Assembly (NCBI GenBank): GCA_905178155.1
Contig: CAJINV010000009.1
Location: forward strand, 1,423,907 to 1,487,906
Direction: 5' to 3'
Source: Amoebophrya sp. A120
Taxonomy: Eukaryota; Sar; Dinophyceae; Syndiniales; Amoebophryaceae
DNA: 64,000 bases
In this document: piece by piece, positions 55,174-64,000 of the stretch
Position numbering within the stretch: the stretch's first letter is position 1
Layout of the letters: each line of letters opens with the position of its first letter
Notes under the pieces: model-generated
What the model was told of the DNA's origin: nothing
The model's database searches: none
The model's input: the letters and a program-made list of their open reading frames with translations, nothing else
Translations under genes and position numbers: made by a program

Positions 55174-56766
55174 ATGCTGCGTCGTCGGCGCGTGGCTCCG
55201 CGCCGGAGCGTGACCAATCAAACGGGTCGCGCCGACACCACGTGTCGAAGCGGTATGCTGTCCGTGTCCGATCTTTTTGTCCTCAAGAAAAAAATCGAGC
55301 TCCTTCGTTTCAAGGGCGCAAAATTTCATTTTCAGCAGGGCGAGTGGACCATTGCGCTGACGCAGTCGCCGCAGCGCGCCCAAGAATCCGCGATCTCCGC
55401 GATGAGCTCGGCCATTTTGGTGTTTGCCTTGCTTTTGAACTCCGTGGCGTCCACCGCTTTTTCGCCGCTTTCGAACGAGAGAAATGACGTCACGGGCTTC
55501 GCGTTCAACTGGGTTCTGGGACTCTGTTTCACCACCGCTGGCGGGTCTACGCTGTTCATGAGCTACGCTTGTCTGATTCTGACACTAGAGTCCGAGTACG
55601 GAGCGTACCGCCAGCTCATCCGATACGAGCAACTGATGGAGTTCTTTCTTTGGCTCACGGCGATCGCGCAGTGTTCCATGGTGGCACTTGCGATGCTGGC
55701 CGTGGTGTACAAAACGAAAATGGAAAACAATTCCGCGATGCAGGGCGGGTCCGAAATAAATCAAGAGGATGCAAACCAGCGCGACTTATACTCCTACCTC
55801 ACGCTCGGCACGATGCTGCTTGCCTTCCAAGCCCAATTTTTCTGGTTCTACCACCGTGGACTCACAGTGATTCCCGTCCACCTACGGCACTGGGCACTGT
55901 GGCTTGCCCCGTTCGTGCTACAGATGCACTCCAAGCAGAACCAGGTCGACTGCGCGAGGGTCGGAGAACAGTATGCGCGGATGATTGTGCAGAACGTCAA
56001 CAAATATTTCAACTGGCGCATGTTCCCATACGACCCCTTTTTCTGGTCGGATTTGACCTTCTTTCCGCTAAGTCTTGTCCCTCCTGTGGGAGATGAAATT
56101 GCTGGTGCCGACTACAACTACACCAAGGAGGCGGGGAAACAGGATGGTGGACAGGCGGAGAAGTTCGGTATGAAGGCCGGCGAAGAATTTCACCAATGGT
56201 GCAAACTGCTGAAGGAGTGGCATGTCATAGAGAATGCTGAAGGTGAAATACCGCAGGGTGCTGGGGCCGGAACAGGCGACGACGACGCTGCGACGAAACT
56301 TCTGGAAGATGAGTTTTCCTCTTGGTGCGTTCTCAACAGTGAGTTTGTCGACAAGCACAAAGTGGAGCTTGTGGCTACTGAATTAGTGATGAATGACTTG
56401 TGCTTATCAGATTTCAAGAAGATGGCACTTTTGAGTGCTAGTGCTCTGCCGGGCGAAGTGACAGCGGCCACCCATGGCGGTAGTCAGCTTTCGTGCGTCG
56501 AATTGTGCTTCCATCTTCTTGACTCAGCGCTGGAACCAAGTTCTGCCGGTGGCAGTGGCGGGTCCACTGTGCTGCTTTCTACTGGACAAAAAATGAAACT
56601 TGCAATGGCCATCTGCAAATACGCTTTTGAGCGAACAAGTCCGTCATTTTTGTGTAGGAGGTGCTCCCGTATAGGTGAGTGTGCCGCACTGCTTGTTTGG
56701 AATGATTTGTGCGGTGGAACTGGCGTGGTTCTAATCCTGTCCTTCCGTGTAGTCGGGGGGCAATAG
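55174..56766 (+). CDS. unrecognised four-span membrane protein
   Basis: ATG 55174; alternative starts at later Met codons are possible because the first 27 residues are Arg-rich and unconserved-looking. Four hydrophobic segments: AISAMSSAILVFALLLNSVA, FNWVLGLCFTTAGGSTLFMS, FFLWLTAIAQCSMVALAMLA and YLTLGTMLLAFQAQFFWFYH (about residues 73-225), all within one exon. A soluble C-terminal half follows: HLRHWALWLAPFVLQMHSKQ, a YARMIVQNVNKYFNWRMFPY segment, an acidic region and FEERTSP-like helix. The strong donor G|GTGAGT near 56683 suggests that the true frame leaves this exon there and the last 27 residues shown by the open frame are intronic. The downstream exon was not identified. Four closely spaced spans with cytosolic ends recall small channel or tetraspan proteins, but no family motif is visible. 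Confidence 0.6.
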   Translation: MLRRRRVAPRRSVTNQTGRADTTCRSGMLSVSDLFVLKKKIELLRFKGAKFHFQQGEWTIALTQSPQRAQESAISAMSSAILVFALLLNSVASTAFSPLSNERNDVTGFAFNWVLGLCFTTAGGSTLFMSYACLILTLESEYGAYRQLIRYEQLMEFFLWLTAIAQCSMVALAMLAVVYKTKMENNSAMQGGSEINQEDANQRDLYSYLTLGTMLLAFQAQFFWFYHRGLTVIPVHLRHWALWLAPFVLQMHSKQNQVDCARVGEQYARMIVQNVNKYFNWRMFPYDPFFWSDLTFFPLSLVPPVGDEIAGADYNYTKEAGKQDGGQAEKFGMKAGEEFHQWCKLLKEWHVIENAEGEIPQGAGAGTGDDDAATKLLEDEFSSWCVLNSEFVDKHKVELVATELVMNDLCLSDFKKMALLSASALPGEVTAATHGGSQLSCVELCFHLLDSALEPSSAGGSGGSTVLLSTGQKMKLAMAICKYAFERTSPSFLCRRCSRIGECAALLVWNDLCGGTGVVLILSFRVVGGQ

Positions 56767-57025
56767 CGCGAAGACGCGAGTAGTAACCTTTGGGACCACT
56801 CCTGACACTGATGAAAAGACTTAGTCGCGCTCGCAAGCGAAGCGAAGAGAGATTCACAGCCAGATGTATGCAGCTTTCGCTTTGTTTCCTATTCCTTTTC
56901 GTGTCTTTAGGCGGCTCTTGCGTGTGAGTGTGAGACTGACGACGAGGAATGCAGCGAGCGTGTGGGTGCAGTTGAGTCGACAGTAGTACTCGGTGTGTAC
57001 ATCTGGATAGGACATGTAGCGAACC

Positions 57026-60000
57026 ATGGTCGGAACCGGAACCGCGTCGAGCGATTACTCCAAGACGGAGGGCACCATCAGTTCGCGTGGGGGTGCTACA
57101 ACTTCTGCAACCAAGCCGAAGCAGGAGGGCAGCAGTTCGCGCGCCAAGCATGCGCACGGCGGGACATCTAACAGAGCCAACAAGTTGCCAGTGGCTGGCA
57201 GCTTTCTGTTGCAACACGCTCGGCGAACTGGCACACCCAGGTGGTCGGCCGAGGAATCGCAAGGCCGGACCCCCCGAGAGCTTGCGACACAGAATACCAC
57301 GACGAGCGAGTGCCTTTCGCCGTTTCCGCGAGTCTTCCGTACCCCACGGGGTGACCCTGGTAAAGCGGAGCAACAATCGACCCACACAAGGACTCTGCTG
57401 GAGGATCATGAGCAGGGTAGTTTACTACACGAGGGGAAGAGATCTGCGAAAGCGAATTACAAAGCACACTTCCTGACAGGAGTTAGCACTGCCACTGCAG
57501 AGCGCGACGAAAGCGCTCGGAAGCACGATCGCTTCGAGCAGATTCAACGGATCTACCAGGTACTGCGTGCAGCTGTCGGGGCTGCATCTTTTAGATACAT
57601 TTGTTCTCGCTAAAAGCTCTTTCAGCATGGGAAGATTTGTCTTGTCAGCAATATCACGAACAACCTCGGTGTAAGTAGTGAATGAAAAAAAGAAATCATT
57701 TTCGTCCAGCCTGAAGTGTTCGCGTCGCAGCAGTCCGCGGCTACGCAGAACCCCCCTGGTCAGAGCGGGGAAGCAGGGACCTTGGGCGACGCAGCGGAGG
57801 ACGATAAAGACAAGGAGAAAGAGGTCCAAGACCACCCGGGCCACTTCCTCGAGGCGGAAATCGAAAATTTGCGCACGGGAGAGCAAGCGATCGCGTTTTT
57901 TGCCAAGCATGGTGGCACCACACGCAGGAAATTCGTGTACGCACGACGGCGCTATCTCGTTGAAAATAGGAGCGGACTGGTGATTGGGGGGGACGGCAAT
58001 GACGATGCGGGTGTTCTTGACTTTCAAGGTCCTCGACAAGGTGCACAGGAATCGTCTCACTCAGGAGTTCTTGCAATCCCAGGCGCATGTCCGACAGCGG
58101 TACTTTCTCCTACAGCGACACCGCGTCGAGGAAGTAACTCGGCCCGTCTGCAGGCGCAGCGAGGAGAGCCAACCCAGCAGGTTGCGGCCGATTTGCGCCG
58201 CGAGCAAAAGCAGGCCCACCTTGTGGACCAGCATGCCTTCTGTGAGCATCTGCCGTCCGTGGGAGGCTTGAAGCTGCAGGTGAACATCGCCCCGTTGCGG
58301 CGAAAGAGTCGCCAGCTCGTGCAGAGCGCCGATTTCGAGGAAGGCGCGCGGTTCGAAGACATCCCGGTCTCATCACCGAGGACTGCCGCAGCTCCACTTG
58401 GCGCAAAGACGAGCCAGCCGTACAATGATCAACATCCGGACCAATATTATCGTGGACACGTAAAAAGTGATTCATCCCCAGGAGTCTCTCCCGGAGCTGC
58501 GGCTGATGACGGGGGCGAGGAGGAAGACCATTCGCCTAGTCCAGTCCACGGCCAGGATTTATTTGCAAGGCTCGCGAGCCCGGGAGATCCGTTTGCAGCG
58601 TATCACGACAACTCGAGTTTCGCTGCGAGCTTTTACGACCTGGTCTTGGTGCCGGAATCCGAAGTAGGGCATGCAGCAGATAGTACCGCAGCTTGTAGTG
58701 CCGGGGCTGGAAAAAATCATGCTTCTGTCAGTACAAGCGAGTACTTCACCATCTCGTCCACCGGCGTTGTGCACATCGCACCAAATCAGCCTAGTGAGCA
58801 GATCAGTCTGGCGAACTGGTTGCATCAGCGGCTGATCCTTTCGGTGTGCCGACCGATGAAGTTCTTTAAGAACTGGCGGAAGTACAAGATGCTGCAGATT
58901 TGGTTTCGCAAAGCCAAGTACGGGAAATTTGTGGAACGACGAAAGCTGCTGCAACGGAACTGCTTCTACCTAAAACCTTTGTTCGCCCCTGTGATAGCCG
59001 AGATCTTCCAGCAAATGGCGATGAAATTTTCCGCAGGAGGGGTGGTGGCAAGTGGTCATAGTACCGGCTTCGTTTCCTCTTCGAACGTCGGTGGAGGCAA
59101 TGTTGTGGCGAGTAGCACGAGTGGAGGTGGGGTTTCATCATCTACTCACGGCAATACTATGATAAACGCCACCAGTGGTGCTACGTCAACGATTGGCGAT
59201 CATCAAATTGGCGGGCAGAGCCATCTCAACCTGAATCTTCTGGGCACGAAGACTCTGACGCGTTTACCCGTAACCACAGCTGGGGCGACAGCTGTGCTGC
59301 AATCTGCAGCTTCCCACCACCAGCACTCTAACGACCTGAAAGCTCCTCCTGCAGTCGGTAGCGGTGCTTCCGCGACGCACGCGAGCATGGTGACGCAGGC
59401 ACAGCAGGCGGCCAACGGAAGCGGTGCACCGAACACGGCGGGGCAGTTGAGCGTGCACGTCCTGATGAACAAGGTGAAGCTGCTGAACCTCGGCGCCCAG
59501 TCCGGAGCCGTATACCAGCTGGAGGAGTTCTCGGAGCTGCAGCGCGTGCAGCGAAACCACGCGATCAAACAAATCGAGCAGGTATTTGAGAAGATTTCGC
59601 TCGCTTTGGAGCAACTGGCGAAAGAGGCCTGCGCGGTGTTTCAAGTGCTGGAAAAGCAGGAGATCTTGACCAAGTCCATGGCGCAGTACAAGCTCGAGGT
59701 CAAGGCTCTGAACCGGGCGCGCAAGCTTTCGAGATTCGACATCGAGCAGGTGTTTCCCAAACTCGTAAAATTAGCCGACGTATTTCTCCTAGCGGAATTG
59801 GTGAAAACGGTGGAGGAGGAGGCGAAACGGTTCGAAACACGGCTGGACTCGGGGGTGAAACTCTTCTCCGTCACTGTGTCCTTCCCGAAAAAGGCAGCGG
59901 GAAACAACGCGGACAGCCAGGAGAACAACTCGTCGCGGCGAAATTCCCACGTGTCTAACAGTACGCTGGACGGAGCGGGGAGTGACGCCGATCTTCATGA

Positions 60001-62927
60001 CGGACTGAACACCAGATCGCCCTCCAAGGCGGTAGGAAACTCCGCGTCCGTGGTGAATCCGATCGACGGGACGAACGCACTTCTGAGAAACCTGATTCCG
60101 GGCAAGGTATACATAGCAAAATGACGAACTTTTTTGATTCTACCGTAATAATCTGATCAACACAAACTTACAGGAGAATGACACGAGTGTGGCGCAAACG
60201 ATAATAAAAACAGTCATCGATGACTGATGAGTCATGTATTTAGAACAACATCGACGACAGAAACTTCGGCTAGGGAACAGCGGAGGCGGGACTAGTAGCA
60301 GCCAAGGTCTGCTGGAGTCGATGCAACTCGAGCCGGGCTTGCCCGAATTGCAGGAGATGGTGGCGACGTTGTGGAGCAGCACCCTGCAGACACTCTCCTC
60401 CGCGGTGCCGAGCTTTGTCACCCACATGCAAGACCGCCTGGCAAATCTGCAGAACAATTCTAGCGCGACGGTTGGAGCTGCTGGGAATGGGACCACGAAC
60501 AGTGCTGCTGGCGGAAGTTCGTCGGAATTTTCCGTCGAGGGATTCCAAAAGTTGAAACTGAACTTTTGTGGCGGAGAAATGCCGGAAGAGGTGGCTTTAA
60601 CCGATATTGCCGATAGCAGGAGCGGCACCACGGCAGAAGGAAACACAAAAGAAAACGCTCCCCAAAAGGGAGAGGATAAAACTCAAATATCGGAGCGCGC
60701 CGCAAAAACCATGTCACTGCAGGAGCTTCTCACCGGCAGCAGAAATGCAGCCACAGACGAGAGTCATAGTGCACCATCAAAAGATCATGCCCCCAGCACG
60801 ACCGAGACCAGTAAAGCAGCAACGGCAAGTAGAGCAAGTGCGGCCATGCATGGAACCACAGCAGCGGCATCGAAAACTAGGAAGAACAGGTCCAATTACA
60901 GTGTCACAATTGAGCAGATCCACCACAAGATCACGGCTGCGTTCCAGAATGCGCAAGTATACGCGGACACCACGTTTTCGCAGTTTCGCCGCATTTTCGA
61001 CTACGGTTTGAAGTGGAAGCCGGAAAAGGTGCAGTTGATGGAGAGCCATTTATTCTTCTTCAAAGAAATGAACCTGATGCGCAACTTCCAAGAGGACCTG
61101 GAGAAATTTCGCCCACACCACGTGGTTTCCTTCATTCTGCTGGACGCAAAGGTTCTGAAGACCGACATTCTGGTGCCAATCCCGCAGAAGGTGCTCGTCG
61201 TCATGAAGGAGTGCTTGCAGTTGATTGCGCGGAACATCTGCAAGCAAGCCGTGCAAACCTTCGATACCGCAAACAAGTCTCTGGAGATTCCAACGCAGTT
61301 TCTCTCCGCGGTCGGCACCGGGACGACCGCGACGGACCCAGCGACGTCTGACGGGTCCACCGCAGCAGCTCCGGCTGCGTTGCAGCAAAACCAAAAACAG
61401 CTCTCGCACCTCTTGCCCCACTACATGGACCACTTGAAGGTGTTGAAAAGGATGATCGAAAACAGCCGCGAGATGGACCACGAGAGGGAGCAGGCCGACG
61501 TGGTGTTCGCCTTTCTGCGCGGCTACACGAAGACCTCCATGGACGACCAATTGCTGCTCGAGCAGCTGCACACGAAGGCGGAGGAGCTGAGCTCGAGGCG
61601 CATCGTGCAGTCGTTCCAGTTCGTGAAGACCAACCGGTCGCGCATGCTGCAGGAGTTCGGCGCGCGCGTGCAGAAGGTGGAGGAGGACTGTGCGCACTTC
61701 ACGGAGGAACTGTCGAAAAACCTGTTCGTGAACGTGGAAGCGCTGACCGGGGGCATGCAGGACAACGTTTTGGCGGAATTGAAGCATCTGCACGACAAGT
61801 CCATCAATCCCCTCGAGGAGAAGGCGGACCAGTGCTTCGAATTTTCGCAGCTTTTCCACTGGAAGTACCGACCGCCCGTGACCAGCAACAGTCTGTGGGG
61901 TGCGGGCGGGGCAGCGGGACACAGTCCGGGAGCACCAGGCGGAGATCACAACATGATGCTGGGAAGCCCAGCCTCAGCGCACCACAACAACATTTTTGGG
62001 AGCACGACCAGAACCTTGTTGGAGTCGCCGTCCTCCCCGAAGAAAACGGAAAACCTGATCACGAAAAGTCTACTCGACGATTTGTACGACGATTTTGAGG
62101 ATTTGAGCGGAAACAACTTTGAAGGAGCGGAGGAGCTTTCCGCGAACCAGCCAGGGGACTTCGGGTCTTTTCGTCAGGGGGCTACGTCGCGCAGCGGGAA
62201 CAACGGGCAGCATAGTTCTTCGCAGAAGAGCAATAGCGCGTTGCCGGGCGGGAATGTCATCGTCGTTCCGGAGTTGAGTACCGAAGTTTTGCAGCGACTA
62301 AGGGACACGTTTGATGCGACAAAGCGTGTCTGGGAGCTCGCGGAAACGTGGGCGGTAAACGTCCAGAGCTGGCTGAATACGCCGTTTGTCACATCCCTGC
62401 TGCAGAACTTCGACCAGAATGTCGCGCAGAAATGCGAGGAGACGATGCGGCAAATCGACGACCTCCTGGAAATCGACAAAAATCTGGCAGCCTCCGGTAG
62501 CGGTGACCATTTTCAGCTCCAACTGGACCGAAAGTCGCAACGAAACAACACCAATGCGGCAGTCGGAAAGGAAAGGAGCTACACCGGTGGAAGCAGTAGT
62601 CCTGCGAGCAGAAATACGAGTCCTAGGCCGCTGACAAACCTGATCCTGGCGCTGAGAAAAGAGATGGAGAAGTGGACGGTCGAAAAGAACCCGACTCTGC
62701 TTTTACTAGCAAATATCGGTCCGCAGCAGGGAGCTGCTACCGGGCAACAATTCCCCCTCAGCTCGTCGAGCATCTGGGAGCACGTTTTCAAAGAGTGCGG
62801 GGTGCCGGCAAATTCCACCATAGCCGCACAAGTGCAGACCATTTCGCTGGCGAATTTGGAGAATTACGGCCTGTTTTGGAAAAAAAAGGACTTCTTGCAG
62901 CAAATTGCCCGGGATTACTCGTCCTAG
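57026..62927 (+). CDS. axonemal dynein heavy chain, N-terminal tail portion
   Basis: Exons by phase: 57026-57559, 57710-57979, 58029-58133, 58154-60106, 60261 to about 62918. Dynein heavy-chain tail landmarks in order: AIAFFAKHGGTTRRKFVYA; YDLVLVPESEVG; EYFTISSTGVVHIAPNQPSE; LANWLHQRLILSVCRPMKFF then NWRKYKMLQIWFRKAKYGKF; FDYGLKWKPEKVQLMESHLF then KEMNLMRNFQEDLEKF; helical tail segments; and finally SSSIWEHVFKECG followed by TISLANLENYGLFWKKKDFL, the start of the linker-proximal N2 region. Blocks of Ser/Gly/Thr-rich sequence (for example 59,030-59,420 and 61,900-62,260) are inserted between them. The tail binds intermediate and light chains and docks the motor on the axoneme. The motor (AAA ring) is not in the window. 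The frame stops at 62925; a donor TC|GTCCTA just before suggests that it is spliced onward. Subtype unresolved; single-headed inner-arm types are the closest in feel. Confidence 0.8.
57560..57709 (+). other. 150-nt GT-AG intron, phase 0
   Basis: Donor CAG|GTACTG, acceptor GTCCAG|CCT. Joins RFEQIQRIYQ to PEVFASQQSAATQ. Confidence 0.7.
57980..58028 (+). other. candidate 49-nt intron, or poly-G frameshift
   Basis: CTG|GTGATT...TTCAAG|GTC, phase 0, moves the frame correctly into VLDKVHRNRLTQEFLQSQAH. It contains a run of seven G; a single extra G there would explain the same frame change without an intron. Confidence 0.35.
58134..58153 (+). other. candidate 20-nt intron (GT-AG)
   Basis: GAA|GTAACT...CTGCAG|GCG, phase 0, joins LQRHRVEE to AQRGEPTQQVAADLRRE. 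There is no homopolymer here to blame. At 20 nt it would be near the smallest introns known in any eukaryote. Confidence 0.35.
60107..60260 (+). other. 154-nt GT-AG intron, phase 0
   Basis: Donor AAG|GTATAC, acceptor ACGACAG|AAA. A nearer acceptor at 60173 is followed by in-frame stops at 60225-60230 and was not used. CATCGATGAC and CATCGACGAC (60215, 60249) are similar direct repeats near the 3' end. Confidence 0.55.
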
Positions 62928-64000
62928 AGCACATGACTTGTCTTGGGTCCACATTGCTTTTTTCATGTAACTGAGTTGCGTTTTACATTTACTGTTTCTG
63001 TTTCACTATTTGATAATATTTGTCGCTTCCTGAAGTTGTGGCTGAAAACGAATAAGCTCATCTTCCATCCCATATAAAGGAAGATCAACGAAGATGACTC
63101 TCTCCGCAAGTAGTTCCGCCAAATGACGAGTAAAGGGCATCGCCTACTGGAAAAGTAAAGACATGAATTATGTGCCGGAGAATCTATGTGCCGGAGAATC
63201 ATGAAGTTGAAGACTAGTAAACGAAAATTTAGAACATGAACAAATATTAGATGAAAAATCTATAGCAAGTAGAACCGGTGCTTTGACGCCATGCCCACGC
63301 TTTGGGCCTTGAACCTTTGACGCCATACCCAGGCAAGGAAAGAAAGAAAGCGCCGGTGCTGCGGTCAGAGCATACAGTAGATCGTGATCTCAAAAGTATC
63401 GCAAGAAGTGTATAAAAATGAATTCGAAAACTTGATGACCTACAGCAGTCTTGCTGATCGAAAAATGTAAAGAAATGACGTACAAGCTGCACGACTCCGA
63501 GATGGAAGACATATTACACCGCAGCTCGTACAAGTTCCATTTGATCCGATCGTAGAGAAATCAATCTGTGTTCATCGACTACTCACGACGTAAAATCACG
63601 CTTTTTTCATCTCGGCGCGAGCTTGTCTAGACGATCAAAGAAGGAGAATGAATTCGACGGCTCGCGGCCAAAGATAAGGAAGCAAGTTAGTAAAGACATT
63701 ACTGTGAAAAAAGTTCGAGTAGTGCTTTGTAGACCATACTAAACTAAGAAACTAAGTAGATGCCAGAGCCAGTTGGAATCGCGCTCGTCTAACGTTAGTG
63801 AAGCGCTTCGTAAAGCTAAAGCAAATACTATCTCAACTTTTTCTTTTTCGTTTCAAATCCGCTATCAAAAAGACCGTGACTGTTTGTAACTGAAACTGTA
63901 GGATTATAGAGACCCGTACAAACGAGATATCTTTTTTTCGGTATTTGTTTCTGTATGATTTTTGTAACAGAGAAGCTGAACAAGTACAAGCAAAAGAATG
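62928..64000. other. AT-rich end of window: probable long intron
   Basis: No coding signal except a short candidate exon at 63446-63551. Contains the direct repeat ATGTGCCGGAGAATC (63169, 63187) and a TTGACGCCAT repeat (63283, 63318). Either a dynein intron longer than 500 bp or the 3' flank of a truncated gene. Confidence 0.4.
63446..63551 (+). CDS. candidate 35-codon dynein exon
   Basis: Acceptor CCTACAG and donor TC|GTAGAG bracket a frame reading VLLIEKCKEMTYKLHDSEME then DILHRSSYKFHLIRS. It faintly resembles the dynein N2 segment with a LxDD...SRY...R pattern, but the part expected between it and 62918 is missing. Confidence 0.3.

Noticed and set aside
56579-57409. 276-codon minus-strand frame across the dynein start
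   Set aside because: Arg/Ser/Cys-rich, no domain, overlaps two better + strand genes.
60174-60260. Acceptor at 60173 as the start of dynein exon 3
   Set aside because: Two stop codons follow in frame at 60225-60230; the acceptor at 60260 keeps the frame open.
61050-61949. 299-codon minus-strand frame opposite the dynein exon
   Set aside because: His/Leu/Arg-rich shadow of the dynein coding frame, which has recognisable tail motifs.
1-64000. Dinoflagellate spliced-leader RNA gene, rRNA, tRNA or CRISPR array
   Set aside because: No GCCATTTTGGCTCAAG-like sequence, no tRNA T-arm with a cloverleaf, no rRNA core and no spaced identical repeats were seen.

Overview
The window is nuclear DNA of a eukaryote, most likely an alveolate of the dinoflagellate lineage and probably close to the parasitic Amoebophrya (Syndiniales). 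This is inferred. Protein-coding stretches are long, GC-rich at third positions and broken by introns; almost every gene lies on the + strand, as in dinoflagellate unidirectional clusters. Several introns look like inserted transposable 'introner' elements: they carry inverted repeats, are bounded by short target-site duplications, and lack GT-AG ends. That combination is a reported feature of Amoebophrya genomes. I saw no bacterial operons, rRNA, tRNA, CRISPR array or canonical dinoflagellate spliced-leader sequence.

Layout. 1-219: possible 3' end of a gene. 1.4-2.8 kb and 5.4-7.1 kb: two unrecognised multi-exon genes, with a 79-bp dispersed repeat and a GC-rich spacer between them. 8.5-20.4 kb: one giant gene of about 3,100 codons, recovered only when three introner-like insertions (1.8 kb, 114 bp, 613 bp) are removed. 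It encodes a signal-anchor/signal peptide, a very large cysteine-rich ectodomain, one membrane span and an FG-repeat tail. 21.8-28.1 kb: an unrecognised membrane protein of about 2,000 residues, split by a 326-bp introner with perfect 23-bp inverted repeats. 28.6-33.2 kb: a degraded non-LTR retrotransposon (endonuclease remnant, reverse transcriptase, RNase H, zinc knuckle). 35.8-40.7 kb and 42.1-45.5 kb: two intron-rich unrecognised genes. 41.1-41.4 kb: exons of the only convincing minus-strand gene. 45.5-55.1 kb: a 10-kb gene-poor block of minisatellite, hairpins and degenerate tandem repeats. 55.2-56.8 kb: a four-span membrane protein. 57.0-62.9 kb: the tail-encoding 5' part of an axonemal dynein heavy chain whose motor is not reached.

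The main message is about gene architecture rather than a pathway. Reading frames only become continuous when three intron types are removed: ordinary GT-AG introns (84-187 nt), introner elements flanked by 4-7 nt duplications with non-GT-AG ends, and very short GT-AG candidates (20-49 nt). A 10-nt motif, GCATGACAAA / TTTGTCATGC, recurs in many of the introns and in the non-coding repeats and may mark one family of inserted sequence. Function can be named with confidence only for the retroelement and the dynein. For the other genes I describe visible features without assigning a role. All splice junctions are read from sequence and frame logic alone; transcript data would settle them.
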